Of a stretch of DNA of 64,000 nucleotides, positions 32,801 to 43,279 are shown in pieces. This DNA is from Prinia subflava. Lineage: Eukaryota > Chordata > Aves > Passeriformes > Cisticolidae. How positions within the stretch are numbered: position 1 is the first letter of the stretch; every line of letters begins with the position of its first letter. The translations under genes were made by a program, and so were the position numbers. A model generated the notes under the pieces. It had not been told where the DNA came from. It did no database searches and was given only the letters and a program-made list of their open reading frames with translations. The stretch lies in assembly GCF_021018805.1 (NCBI RefSeq), contig NW_026961094.1, positions 62,001 to 126,000 of the forward strand, in the 5' to 3' direction.

Positions 32801-35292
32801 TCCCTTTCCCGGGAGGAGTTTTCCAATGGGCGAGATTCCGGAAAAACGGGACGGGACTGACGCCGAATCAGCAAATCTACAGCCAATCCCTCAACCAGGT
32901 GGGAAACCCGGGAATTCGGGGAAAACTGGGGAATTTGGGGGGAAAACGGGGGAAAATGGGGAAAATGGGGAAGAAAATGGGGAAGAAAATTGGAGAAAAA
33001 AATCAGAAAGGAAGACAAAAAATGGGGGGAAGTGGGGCAAAATGGGAAAATGAGAAAAAAAAAATAGGGAAAAAAATCGGAAGAAAGGGGGGAAATGGGA
33101 AAAAAGTGGGGAAATTTGGAAATTATGGGAAGAAAACAATCAGCAAAAATCTGGGAATGAGGGGAGGAAAAAACCAGGGAAAATGGGTAAAAAAAGGACA
33201 AGTGTGGGAAAATAGGAAAAAATGGGGAAGAAATGGGGGGAGGAATGGAAAAAAATTGGAAAAAGGGGGAAAAATTAAGAAAAGGGGGAAGAAATAGGGA
33301 AAAATTGAGGAAAAAAAGGGGAAAATAGAAAGATTGAGGAAAAATGAGGAAAATGGGAAATATGAGGGAAAATAGGGAAAAATGGGGGGAATGGAAAAAA
33401 AGGGGGAAAAGGTGGAAAATGGGAAAAATGGAGGAAAATGCGGAAAAAGGGGAGAAATTTGGAAAAAATGGGTAAAAATTGTGACAAAAAGGGGAAAAAT
33501 GGAAAAAAAAAAGGGGGGGAATGGGAAAATCCAGGAATTTCAGGATTCATTCCCACTTTTTCCCCCCTGGAATTTTTCCCAGCATGAGAACACACTGACC
33601 TTGGCCACGCTGCGGATTTTTGGGAATAATCTGGGAGTTCCTCATTTCCACTTCAACGCCAACGAGATGGGAGTGGTGGTCAGCGGCTGTGGACTGGTAA
33701 AATCCGGGAATTCTGGGAATTTTTCCCCAAAATTTGGGAATTTTAGGGATAAAATTCCAATTTTAAAAAATTTTTCCACAGTTTTCTCAGGTTTTTTTGG
33801 CATTTTTCTGACTTTTTTTCTTTCCTGCTTTCTCCCCTTTCCACCCCATTTTTGGCTTTTTTTCTGTTTTTTTTTCACATTTTAAAAAAAATTTTCCTGG
33901 TTTTTCCCTTTTTTCCTATTTTTTCCCAATTCCCCCCCTTTTATTCCCCATTTCCCCATTTTTCTCCACTTTTCCCATTTTTCCCATTTTCCCAATTTTC
34001 CCCCCATTTTTCCCTACTTTCCCCTTTTTTCCCCATGTTTCCCATTTCCTCCCTGAAATTCCCTTTTCCCCTCCCCGCTAATTCCAGGTTTTTTTGGATT
34101 TTTCCAGGTGGGAGTGATCACCTCCGACGAGAAGTTCGAGTTCACCGTCGGGGTCGGCGACGTCGTTTTCTTCCCGGTGGGATCCCAACATTTCATCCAA
34201 AGTTTCTGCCAGGAGGATTTGCTCCTGGTGCTTGCCTACAGCACAGGAAATGAGGTGAGAATTCCTAAATTTTCCTGGATTTCTCCAGGATTTTTTCCCC
34301 CTATGTTTATCCCATTTTTTTCCCAGACTTCCCCTTTACTCTCCTTTTTTAAAACACTTTTTGTAAGTTTTTTCTGATATTTTCTGATTCTTTTTCCTGA
34401 ATTTATCCCATTTCTGCCCTCTTTTCCTTTTTTTCCTGATTTTCCCCTGATTTTGCCCTTTTTTTCAATTTTACGAATTTCTTTGTATTTTTTACAGATT
34501 TTTCCTAATTTTTTCCAGATTTCTGGCTGATTTTTCCCCAGGTTTTCCCCTATTTTTTCCCTTTTTTCCTGATTTTTCCCTGACTTTGTCCTGATTTCCC
34601 CTGATTTTTCCCTTCTTTTCCCTCTAATTTTTCCATGAATTTTCCTTGGTTCTTCCCATTTCCTTCCATTTTTTTCCAAATGTTTCCCTTTTAAGATTTT
34701 TTCCTGTTTTTTTTTCTGGTTTGTTATTTTCCCCCCCTTCCTTCCCCATTTTTTATTTTTTTATTTTTCCATAAATTCTCCCTGATTTCTTTCCCTGATT
34801 TTTTTCCCATTTCCCCTTTTTTCTGATTTTTTTTTCTTTTCATTTTTTTCTCTGATTTTCCCCCTATTTTTTATTTCTGGTTTTTTTCCCCTGATTTGAT
34901 TGACTTTTCCTGCTTTTTTCCTGGAAAAAAAAGAATTTTGGGGAAAAAAAAGAATTTTGGGGAAAAAAATTGGGAATTTTGGAGATAAAAATTGGGATAT
35001 AAGGGGAAAAAAGAGAATTTTGCAGGGGGCAAATGGGAAATTTGGCTGGAAATGGGAGTTCTGGTGAGAGAAATGGGACTTTGGGGAAAACACTGGGATT
35101 TTGGGGGGGAAAATGGGAATTTTTTTGGTTTCCCTGGAACTTTTCCTGGGTCTGATTCCCAACTTTCCCCCGTTCCAGCTGGAGACTCTCCGGATGAATC
35201 AATATTTCCACGGGACAGCCGATCACATCCTGGCCCAGCTCTTCTCCAAGGATCAAGTGGAATTCCAGAAAATTCCAAAGAAATCCCAATAA
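26836..35292 (+). CDS. Membrane-anchored bicupin (oxalate decarboxylase/germin-like), 9 exons, 454 aa
   Basis: I recognise the fold but not an established gene name. Nine GT-AG exons join in phase to 1365 nt including TAA. A short cytoplasmic N-terminus (MENPAFEMHSGSVP) precedes one hydrophobic segment (about residues 33-57, RFFLLCLLASIITTTIGILV), suggesting a type II membrane protein with cupins outside the cytosol. Cupin 1 has PHWHFNANEHG (His151, His153, Glu158) and VVFFPRNSVHW (His198). Cupin 2 has PHFHFNANEMG (His351, His353, Glu358) and VVFFPVGSQHF (His396). Both sites therefore keep the full three-His one-Glu metal set. GGEIQWARFR and GGVFQWARFR precede the two domains, showing internal duplication. 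In known bicupins such sites bind Mn and can act on oxalate; the substrate here is unknown. AATAAA lies at 35331. Confidence 0.88.
27602..27823 (+). CDS. Bicupin exon 2 (signal anchor)
   Basis: 222 nt, 74 codons, between GAATTGCAG and GTGGGA. Carries the single hydrophobic anchor (LLASIITTTIGILVLSLIF) and ends KFRFLYQLRKSK. Confidence 0.9.
28330..28536 (+). CDS. Bicupin exon 3 (first cupin motif 1)
   Basis: 207 nt, 69 codons, between TTTCCCAG and GTAACT. Contains GGEIQWARFR, TLGTLRIWSRGLRAPHWHFN and ANEHGIVLQ. Confidence 0.92.
28540..31020. repeat. Bicupin intron 3: long TTTTTTCCC tract then GGGGAAAA tract
   Basis: Positions 28560-30300 are T/C-rich (TTTTTTCCTGATTTTTCCC) with a (TC)n run at 30058-30074 and long poly-T runs. 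At about 30325 polarity flips to purine-rich GGGGAAAAATGGGG through 31000. The other bicupin introns (26900-27595, 27830-28320, 31270-31815, 31985-32750, 32905-33540, 33700-34100, 34260-35165) show the same style with their own switches. No other feature seen. Confidence 0.78.
31029..31262 (+). CDS. Bicupin exon 4 (first cupin motif 2)
   Basis: 234 nt, 78 codons, after CACGCGCAG, before GTTTGG. Encodes GSAWVGIIGPDDSRAVTFNV, RGQVVFFPRNSVHWVKNVGA and a hydrophobic DLLLLLFFSTHEEL strand. Very GC-rich at third positions. Confidence 0.92.
31825..31978 (+). CDS. Bicupin exon 5 (inter-domain linker)
   Basis: 154 nt after GTTTTCCAG, before GTAGGC. Encodes PEGGVAFIRTFQKPQEDQAI, NLPKNLDQLIHNSS and VWKFFYDLP. 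Confidence 0.92.
32789..32898 (+). CDS. Bicupin exon 6 (start of second cupin)
   Basis: 110 nt after GGTTTTCCAG, before GTGGGA. Encodes SPEFPFPGGVFQWARFRKNG and LTPNQQIYSQSLNQ, mirroring the start of cupin 1. Confidence 0.9.
33583..33696 (+). CDS. Bicupin exon 7 (second cupin motif 1)
   Basis: 114 nt, 38 codons, after TTTTTCCCAG, before GTAAAA. Encodes LTLATLRIFGNNLGVPHFHF and NANEMGVVVSGCGL. Confidence 0.92.
34108..34254 (+). CDS. Bicupin exon 8 (second cupin motif 2)
   Basis: 147 nt, 49 codons, after TTTTTCCAG, before GTGAGA. Encodes VGVITSDEKFEFTVGVGDVV and FFPVGSQHFIQSFCQEDLLL. Confidence 0.92.
35179..35292 (+). CDS. Bicupin exon 9 (C-terminus, stop)
   Basis: 114 nt after CGTTCCAG, ending TCCCAATAA. 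Encodes LETLRMNQYFHGTADHILAQ, then LFSKDQVEFQKIPKKSQ. Confidence 0.92.
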   Translation: METLRMNQYFHGTADHILAQLFSKDQVEFQKIPKKSQ

Positions 35293-35299
35293 TTCCCCA

Positions 35300-35900
35300 A
35301 AAAATCCGGGATTTTGGTGCTCTTGGGATGAATAAAAAGTGGGATTTTGGGTGTATTTATCCCAGCTTTTCATGGATTTGGGGAAATTTCATTTTTTTGG
35401 GAATTTCTGTGGGGGTTTTAGGGAATTTTGGGGAAATTTATAGGATTTTTTGGGAGATTTTAGGAAATATGTTTGGGATTTATGGGTAGTTTTTACTGGG
35501 AATTCCAGGAAGAAATTAGGGAATTTGGGGGGGGAATTTCAGAGGGATTTTTTGGAAATTCCAGGAAGAAATTTGAGAATGGGGGGGATTTTTGGAGGAA
35601 ATTTGGGAATTTGCCAGGGGGAGAATTGAAGGGAGACATTTGGGAATTTTGGGAAATTCTGGTGGGGAATTCCAGGGAGAAATTTGGGAATTTGGGGGAC
35701 ATTTTGGGAGGATTGGGGTGGAGGAGGAGATTTCAGGATTTTTTGTTTGTTTGTTTTCCTGGAATTTTTGGGGAATTTTTTCCAGCTCTGATTCTTGATT
35801 TCCCCCCAAGGCTGAGAGCAAGGCAGAAAATCGTGAGGAATTTCTTGGGAATTTCTGTTTTTACTGAGGGATTTCTGGGTGTTTTAGGGATTCCAGGGTT
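35300..35900. repeat. GGGAATTTTGGGG low-complexity tract
   Basis: Purine-rich degenerate repeat downstream of the bicupin polyadenylation signal. It ends where LTR-rich, ordinary-composition DNA begins near 35.9 kb. Confidence 0.7.
35331..35336 (+). terminator. Polyadenylation signal of the bicupin gene
   Basis: AATAAA 38 nt after the stop codon, in TTGGGATGAATAAAAAGTGG. It implies an unusually short 3' UTR. Confidence 0.65.
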
Positions 35901-35915
35901 TTTTCGGTTTACCAG

Positions 35916-36521
35916 TGTGATAAATGTGAATTTCAAAGCTGTCTTTTCGCAGATAAGGGGATGAGTTCTGCACGTGTGATGCGGGAAGGTTTCACTGCGT
36001 TTCCTTCTTTACTAACAGTGTTCAGAAATGCGATCAATGTGCATTTCCTCGTTTTGAGATTAAAGATTTTTGTAACCAGCCAAACCGGCCGGCCAAAGCG
36101 AATCCAACCCCACCTGGGGGCGAGCGGGGATCCTCCGCATTCCCGAATTCTCCAAGCGGGGATTGCTCACCCAAACCTGCAGGAAGGAGTCATCAAACCT
36201 CTCCTATCAGTGTCCTGTGCACGTGAAGGTGACCAAAACCCCGGGAGAATTTAGGAAACCTCGGCATCAGCCACTGGCAGGGGGATCCACCAGATAAAAT
36301 GATTGGGGGAGATGAAACTGAACAGAGAAATTCACACTCGAATGTTTGAATCGTGCATGTGAATTTATAAATACGCAAGAGGCCGATGCTGTTAAGGAAC
36401 CAGCCTTAGTGTGCCAGGTCAGCTGTATTCACCCTTCGCTTTCTGTCTCTGAATTGTCTGTTTGTAATGATTTTTTATTAAACTTCTAAATTTTTAAAAA
36501 GAGTGGACCTCGTTTTTCACA
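35916..36521 (+). mobile_element. Solo LTR A (endogenous retrovirus)
   Basis: Bounded by TGTGATAAATG and GTTTTTCACA (TGTGA...TCACA termini). ATTAAA lies near the 3' end (about 36477). Flanks ACCAG and ACCTG may be an imperfect 5-bp target duplication. No viral coding sequence. Confidence 0.55.
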
Positions 36522-36670
36522 ACCTGCAATTTTTGGGAGGTTTTTTTCCCCAAGCCTTAGGAGTCATTTTTGGATTACCCTGAGGGGAACGGAGCTGCTG
36601 CCCTGTCCAAGGCGAGGATTTCCCTCTGATTTATTAAAATATGAATATTGATCTAATATTAATATCCAAC

Positions 36671-37010
36671 TGTGATGGACAAGAGACTCTCTAACAGTTA
36701 AAGTTAGAAAGTGTAGGTTTATTGTGAAGTGTGGGATAGCTCCCTAATGCGCACTGCAGAGATCACAGGTAATTGCAAAGCCTTTTATTTACAAAAATGT
36801 TGAATACACAAAATACAAATGCATATTCATACCCCTGTCACTTCCTCTTCTCCGCTTCGTATGCTAATTGACACAAAGGCTATTAAGCATGCAGAGTTTG
36901 TTCCCTGAAATGGGTCGGGGGTCCTTTTGTGAGGGGTGGTCACCAAAAGGAGGAAGTAAAACGAGTCTTCCTCGTTCTAAACTTTCAACCTTTTCAATGC
37001 AGATGTGATT
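36671..37010 (-). mobile_element. Probable solo LTR B, partial (minus)
   Basis: Read on the minus strand the segment ends CAATAAACCTACACTTTC and GTCTCTTGTCCATCACA, typical of an LTR R/U5 end with polyadenylation signal. The other boundary is unclear. Confidence 0.4.
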
Positions 37011-37093
37011 GATGGCTGGTAGAACTCCCTTTCATAAATGCCAGTTTTATTCCAATCAATGCAATATAATTTTATTATTTAAAGAATTACAAG

Positions 37094-37814
37094 TGGTATA
37101 AATGCCAATACAGTAGTCCAATTAAAATTATAATTTTTGGTTTATTAAAAAGGATCGAATTACAGAATTTCGGCAAAACCACCAGCAGTGGAGATACGTT
37201 GATGATGGACCCAGGAATCGTCAGGGGTGAACTGGGACGCAGTTTCTGGCACACTGCAAACCCCCAGAGTTCACAGATTGGCCTTGGTTGGGGCTTAGAT
37301 TTTATACACTTTATTCTGCCTTTGGCAAAAATTCCCCCATAGTCCTTTTGTTTTTAGGCTGGTTATCGGAATTCATGGTCATCTCCGGCTGAGCTGAAAA
37401 GAGTTTCCTCCTCCTTTTTAAGATGTCAGTGTTTGGTTTCCCGTCAGTGAACAGACACCACAGTTTATGAATGGAAAGAGTTCATCTCTGGAGATTTAGA
37501 CGATGATGGTGCTCTGATGATGATGCTCTGATGGCTGATGATAGTGCTCTGATGGCTGTGCTGCCCATGGGGGAAGGACTGATTGCTTATCTTAATGTGT
37601 CCTTCTTTCTGATGCCAAAGAGAAGGCCAGGCTTTCCCATAAATCCTTTGTCTCCTTTCCAAATGGGAATTCCAGGGTGGTGCCTGCCTCTGTCTCAGTG
37701 AAGGCAGACTGAAACTAAGACTATATTCTCATATAACATATATACAGCGGTTTTTATAATTTCTAACATGCCATAACCCATAAGAACATGAATTAACATC
37801 CCATATTTTTCACA
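37094..37814 (-). mobile_element. Solo LTR C1 (minus)
   Basis: On the minus strand it starts TGTGAAAAATATGGG and ends GGCATTTATACCA. Internal TATAAAATCTAAGC and a terminal AATAAACC fit promoter and polyadenylation signals. CAAG on both sides may be a 4-bp target duplication. An opposite-strand relative lies at 40047-40811 and another minus copy at 41031-41704. Confidence 0.65.
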
Positions 37815-37816
37815 CA

Positions 37817-38334
37817 AGGCAGAAATTTAGGCAAAACCATCAGTCGGAAGTGCAGCGCCGATGCCCAGGATGTCACCCTCTGTGGCAGGCGGGGCGACCT
37901 GGTCCCGGGAGCCGTCACGGCAGCCCGGCCTCACCCGGGCCCCTCGGGCCACAGACCGGTGTGGTGGACAGCAAATGGCGATTCCTGGAGCAGAACTCGG
38001 GGTTTTATAGCCTGGGCTGGCCGTGCCCCGCCCTTCTCTGTGCCGGGTTGGCACAGCCGTGAATGGGCGTAACTGGGCGGTGCCATGGGCTGCTGGGGAG
38101 CGGTGGGCACAGCGGAGGGACCCGCTCTGCCCGGGACAGCCCGGTTCCTCCCCAGCGCCCTCCCTGCCCGCCACACCGGGGCCGCGCTGGGTGAACCGGT
38201 CACAGCCCCAGCGCTGCCACCCCCTCGGTCACCAACTGCCCCTTTGGGGCCCTGGTTTTACGCAATTTGTTTGGCCCACAGCAGGGGATTTCCCCACAGC
38301 TCTCTGTGTTCGAGGTGGCTTTTTCAAATTCATC
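37817..38334 (-). mobile_element. GC-rich LTR relative of family C (minus, truncated)
   Basis: Shares GGCAAAACCA-CAGT near 37832, a TTTTATAG core near 38005 and GGATTTCCCCACAGCTCTCT near 38286 with the C-family LTRs, but is far more CpG-rich. Probably a divergent family member. Confidence 0.4.
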
Positions 38335-38339
38335 TCCTC

Positions 38340-39689
38340 TGTTATAGATGACCGAGGATAATTCATGTTTTTAGACTATATTTGTTAAGAGAATAAGTAT
38401 AAAACAGAGTTAACTTATAAGCAGGGGTTTTGCCCTGGAAACGGGCAGGCCCAGGCGTGTACAGGTTGCTTTTCAGGAAGAACCAAGGTGTGGCTGGGTG
38501 GGGGGAAGGACGCTCAGCACTGTCATTAGGGAAGGAGCCATCTCTGTCTGGCGACAAGGACTGCTGAGGGCTCAGGCATTGAAGGTTAGAAATGAGACGC
38601 TTGACACAGCCAATATGTCAAGCAGCAATTCAATTTAATAATTAATTAATTAGCCTGGTAAAGTGTGAGCAAAGGCAGCACTGGGTGCAGTGGTAGGGGT
38701 TTCCCTTCCGACTGCACACCCATTGCTGGACTTGCTGGGATTTTATTGGCTACATTCATACATATTCATAAGCTTTCTCAGCAGTTTCCATTTCCAATTT
38801 TTAACATCATTATTCAATACCTATTGTAGTCCTTCTTAGATTTCAATATCCCAGGATGCACATTCAGGATATGTATCCCAGGTGGTGGGGTCCAGCTTCT
38901 ATTTTCCAGGTCTATCAGTCTTTGATAGTGGTGTTCAGTTTTCCTTTTTCAGGAACCATAAATCAGCAAGCTGAAGTATTTTCTTCCATATCCAGGATTG
39001 TTTTTGTTTTTTTACCAGTCTGTGAGAAAGCCTTTTTACATTCTAAAACTGCAGTTTAAAATTCTTAAATACAAAACAAGCTTCTAAAGTTATAATTCAA
39101 AGACTCTTCTTACAGAATAGGTTGGGATTTATAATAGGTAATTGCAAGCAATGTTTGTTCAAACACCTCCTTCCGTGCTTTCCTGGGTTGTTTATTAGAA
39201 CTCATCATTATAACTGTCCCATGGCCGTGTTCTACAATTACAATGACACAGATTCTCTTCATTTACCTGACTCAAAACACAACTTTGTATTTCACATTGA
39301 ATATGGACAGGAATCTCAGCCGACGCATGGAAGGAAGACACACCTCTGTTCATCCACCCGAAACCCCAAAAGCAGTGTTCATCCCTCCTCTGAAGAACCT
39401 GTTCAGCGGGGAGGGAGACTGAGTAAAAGAACGGAAATTACTTCATGAAACGACTGTTCAGCCTTAGGCGAAATAAAGAATATATGAGGGGATTTTAAAG
39501 CGGGCGGGATTTGTGAACAGAGGGGCGTCACGGTGCGATTGAGGCTGTGACAGAGCTTCACCCAATGCCGATCCCGGGTCTATGGGCATTGTCCTTTGGA
39601 TTGCTGGTATGGGTAAATTTTGTTCTATATTGTCTTAAATTACTAAAATTACTTTATTAATCTGGAAAATTGGCTGAGCATTTATAACA
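38340..39689 (+). mobile_element. Solo LTR D1 (plus), interrupted by a nested insertion
   Basis: Starts TGTTATAGATGACCGAGG and ends GCATTTATAACA. Exact TCCTC flanks (38335-38339 and 39690-39694) form a 5-bp target duplication. An inverted second copy is at 41955-43096. Positions 38583-39294 are foreign. Confidence 0.7.
38583..39294 (-). mobile_element. Insertion nested in LTR D1
   Basis: 712 bp bounded by identical CATTGA at 38577-38582 and 39295-39300. The segment is absent from the uninterrupted part of the sister LTR near 42330. Its minus-strand start TGAAATACAAAG and its size fit a solo LTR of a group making 6-bp duplications. Orientation is tentative. Confidence 0.6.
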
Positions 39690-40046
39690 TCCTCCGTCAG
39701 TCCAGCTGAATGGGGCTCCCACTCGAAAGGATGGGTGTTGATTTCTTCCCAGTGTTGTATGAGTGGGGCACGGATTTCCGAAGGGAGAGGGTCCCCCGAT
39801 AGTACCTCTGGTGAGGGCTGAGCCCTTCACAGTTCTGCTGATTTCATCTTGATTTCCCTGTCATTCTGATGCCAGCAGTGGAGTCCTGGTCCCTGGCAAG
39901 GCATTGTTCTTTTTGAAAAGCAGTTCCAGGGCGTTGCCCAACCTGAGGTTTGCTGGTTTCGTGCCTGGCCTGCTGGCATTTCATTTTACAGAACATATTT
40001 ACACTTTACATGCATCAAAACATGAATTAATATACCATATTTATTA
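39690..40046. other. Unassigned spacer between LTRs D1 and C2
   Basis: Ordinary-composition DNA with no ORF or recognised repeat. It contains no retroviral primer-binding site next to the LTR end, so it does not look like an internal proviral region. Confidence 0.5.
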
Positions 40047-40811
40047 TGTGAAAAATATGGGATGTTAATTCATGTTCTTATGGGTTATGGCACGTTAAAA
40101 ATTATTAAAACCACTGTATATATGTTATACAAAAATATAGTCTTAAGTTTCAGTCTGCCTTGAAAAGTCGTTGAGACAGAAGCAGGCACCACCCTGGAAT
40201 TTACATTTAGAAAGGAGAAAGGAGAAAGGAGAAAGGAGAAAGGAGAAAGGAGAAAGGATTTACGGGAAAACCTGGCCTTCTCCTCGGCATCAGGAGAGGA
40301 CACATTAAGATAAGCTATCAGTCCTCTCCTCCCTGGATGGCAGAGTCGTCAGATCATTATCTTCAGCCATATCCAAGCATCGGAACACCACCATCAGAGG
40401 ACCATCATCATCCACATCTCTGGAGATGAACTTTTACCATTCATAAAACCTTGGTGTCCATTCACTCCCGGGGAACCAGAGATTGACACCTCACAGCAGA
40501 GGAGGAAACTCTTTTCAGCTCAGCTGGAGATGACTGTGAACTCGGATAACCAGCCTAAAAACAAAATGAGAAAATTTTTGCCAGAGGCAGAATAAAGTGT
40601 ATAAAATCTAAGCCTCAACCAAGGCCAATCTGTGAACTCTGGGGGGTTGCAGTGTGCCAGAAACTGCGTCCCAGTTCACCCCTGACGATTCCTGGGTCCA
40701 TCATCAACGTATCTCCACTGCTGGTGGTTTTGCCGGAATTCTGTAATTAGATCCTTTTTAATAAACCAAAATTATATTTCTCATTGGACTACTGTATTGG
40801 CATTTATAACA
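40047..40811 (+). mobile_element. Solo LTR C2 (plus), inverted relative to C1 and C3
   Basis: Starts TGTGAAAAATATGGGATG and ends TGGCATTTATAACA. Has GTATAAAATCTAAGC and AATAAACCAAAATT. A seven-unit GGAGAAA microsatellite lies at about 40208-40258 within it. Not flanked by a clear target duplication. Confidence 0.65.
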
Positions 40812-41030
40812 ATTTCATCTCTGTTTCTGTTTTCCAGGACTGTTTCAGTGGGTTTATGGAAACAGCAGGTCTTGTGTTGTACTGATTCATTTCTCTGACA
40901 AGCAATGAGTTATTAAATCCAAGGTAGTTTATCTTAAATCCGGTTTCTTTTAACCATCCTCTAACTTTTAACTGATTTCAGCAAAGCTTATCTATTCATT
41001 TCAGCTAAACCAGCAACATCTATTGTTAAC

Positions 41031-41704
41031 TGTTATAAATGCCAATCCAAAAGTCCAATTAGAAATATTATTTGGTTTATTGAAAGATCAAATTACAGAA
41101 TTTTGGTAAAAACCCTCAGTGGAGTTACGTTGACGATTGACCGGGGGACTTGTCAAGGGTGAACAGGGACGTGGTCTCTGGCCCACTGCCGTCCCCCCAA
41201 AGGTCACAGATTTGCCTTGTTCGGGGCTCAGGTTTTATACACTTTATTTTGTCCCTGGCACAAGATTTCCCCACAGTCTCTTTGTGTCCAGGGCTGGTTA
41301 TTTGAATCCACAGTTGTCTCTGGTCTGGTGAAAAGATTTTCCTCCAGTACTGCGAGGTGTCAATTCCTGGTTTCCCATGGGTGAACGACACTGAAGTCCA
41401 TGGATGGAGGGGCGTCCTTCTCTTCTTCCCCGGGGATCCGCGATGAGGGGCTCTGATGGCTCTGCTGCCCAGGAGGAGAACTGATTCCTTATCTCAGTGT
41501 GTATCTATCTTCTTTCTGATGCCAATCTCCTCATCTCCAGTTCCCGCACCTCATTGTGTCCCCCTGAACAAAGTTACTGGGTGGAGCCACCTAGGAACTC
41601 TAATTCCATGGCTGGCTGGAATTTCAGTTACAATGTATTGTATACTTTACCAAACCAGGATTTCAACATGTTATAAAACCTAAAACATGAAATAACCCAC
41701 TACA
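41031..41704 (-). mobile_element. Solo LTR C3 (minus)
   Basis: On the plus strand starts TGTTATAAATGCCAATCC and ends AACCCACTACA. More diverged from C1/C2 but shares TTTATACACTTTAT and GGTGAACAGGGACG. Confidence 0.6.
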
Positions 41705-41954
41705 TTTATTACGTTGACTATCATCTCAGCTTTTCTCAAAGAGCCCAAATTAGTGCCTCGCTCTCCTCCTGCCGCCTCCCTCCTCCCTGCTCTGCTGGCA
41801 GCAGGAGGTCGAGGCTGGTGGAGCCACTGGATGTTCCCGAACATCCCACATCCCCACGAGGGAACTGTCCCGCCCGGATGGGGCCGGCGCCATCGCAGGA
41901 TCACGTGTGCAGAGCAGGTATCGGCCGCCTGGCTGTATCTCAGGTGTAGAGAAT

Positions 41955-43096
41955 TGTTATAAATGCTCAGCCAATTTTCCAGATTAATAAAGTAGTTTTA
42001 TTAATTTAAGGAAGTATAGAACAAAATTTACCCATACCAGCAATCCAAAGGACAACGCCCATAGACCCGGGATCGGCATTGGGTGAAGCTCTGTCACAGC
42101 CTCAATCGCACCGTGACGCCCCTCTGTTCACAAATCCCTCCCGCTTTAAAATCCCCTCATATATTCTTTATTTCGCCTAAGGACTCATAAAGTAATTTCC
42201 GTTCTTTTACTCAGTCTCCCTCCCCGATGAACAGGTTCTTCAGAGGAGGGATGAACACTGCTTTTGGGGTTTCGGGTGGATGAACAGAGGTGTGTCTTCC
42301 TTCCATGCGTTGGCTGAGATTCGTGTCCACAGTCAATGACTGAACCCAGCAGTCCTTGTCGCCACACAGAGATGGCTCCTTCCTTCGTGGCCTCATTCTC
42401 TCCACTCAGGCACACCTTTGTCAATGTCTGAAAAGCAACTTTTATAAGCCTGGGCTTGTCTGTTTCCAGGGCAAAACCCCTGCTTATGAATTAACTGTAT
42501 GTAAGGCTTCTCAATGGGCAGAGCCGGTGACAAAGTATCTCTGTAAGCAAAGCAGCTGTGGTAGCGCGTGGTTTATTGTGAGGGCCTTGCTTGTAGCTGC
42601 CAGGCACAGCTAAAGCAGGCCAGGAGAGCAGGAAAAGAGGGGAAAAGAGGAGAAAAGAGGGGGGAAAGAAAGGGAAAAGAGGGGGTGAAGGGGGGGGAAA
42701 GAGGGGAAAAGAAGAGGAGGTTCTGGTAACTGTACAATAAATGTCTTTCCAAGTTGAATAGTCTGTGTTGGACCAACCAATCTAATCCAAGATACCAATC
42801 TCACAGCATTTACATACAGCCAACAGAACTGTCCCATTACCTTTGGCAAGAGAGGGCATCTCAAGGGAGATGGCCCTCAGCTAGGCACACTATAGTTCAC
42901 TAACTGATGGCTTGATATTTTACATCTCAAAGCTTGCCTCCATTTCTATCTCGCCTGTTGGTCTCATACTCCCAGAATCTAAACCATCACATTTACAAGG
43001 CCTCCCTACTTCATCCCTCCCAACAACTGTATTTTATACCCATATTCCTAAAAATTACAACCTAAAACCATGAATTATCCTCAGTCATCTATAACA
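41955..43096 (-). mobile_element. Solo LTR D2 (minus), interrupted by a nested insertion
   Basis: Inverted copy of D1. Termini TGTTATAAATGCTCAGCC and GACTGAGGATAATTCATGG match, flanked by GAAT on both sides (41951-41954, 43097-43100). Positions 42501-43024 are foreign. Highly similar to D1 over 39360-39689 versus 41955-42285. Confidence 0.65.
42501..43024. mobile_element. Insertion nested in LTR D2
   Basis: 524 bp flanked by AACTGTAT at 42493-42500 and 43025-43032, splitting the CAGTTAA...ACAGTTG region that is continuous in D1. Contains an impure GGGGAAAAGAGG purine tract (42625-42720) and AATAAATG at 42737. Confidence 0.5.
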
Positions 43097-43279
43097 GAAT
43101 GAATTGTTTAAAATTGATATAACATTCCAATGTGAGAGGTTAATGCAGGTAATGAATTGCTGTAAGCTAATGAAGGTAATGATTTGTTGTGATTTAATGA
43201 GGATAAAGAGTACTTTGTTAAGTGAAGTTGTCTGTTGAATGTTTTATTGTTGTGTAAATCCCTTTACCGGCACTGCCCC

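Noticed and set aside
40208..40258. GGAGAAA array as CRISPR-like or regulatory repeat
   Set aside because: Simple microsatellite inside an LTR with no spacers.
36000..43100. Intact endogenous retrovirus or CR1 LINE
   Set aside because: Only LTR-like segments were found; no gag, pol or env-like reading frame, and no reverse transcriptase motif.
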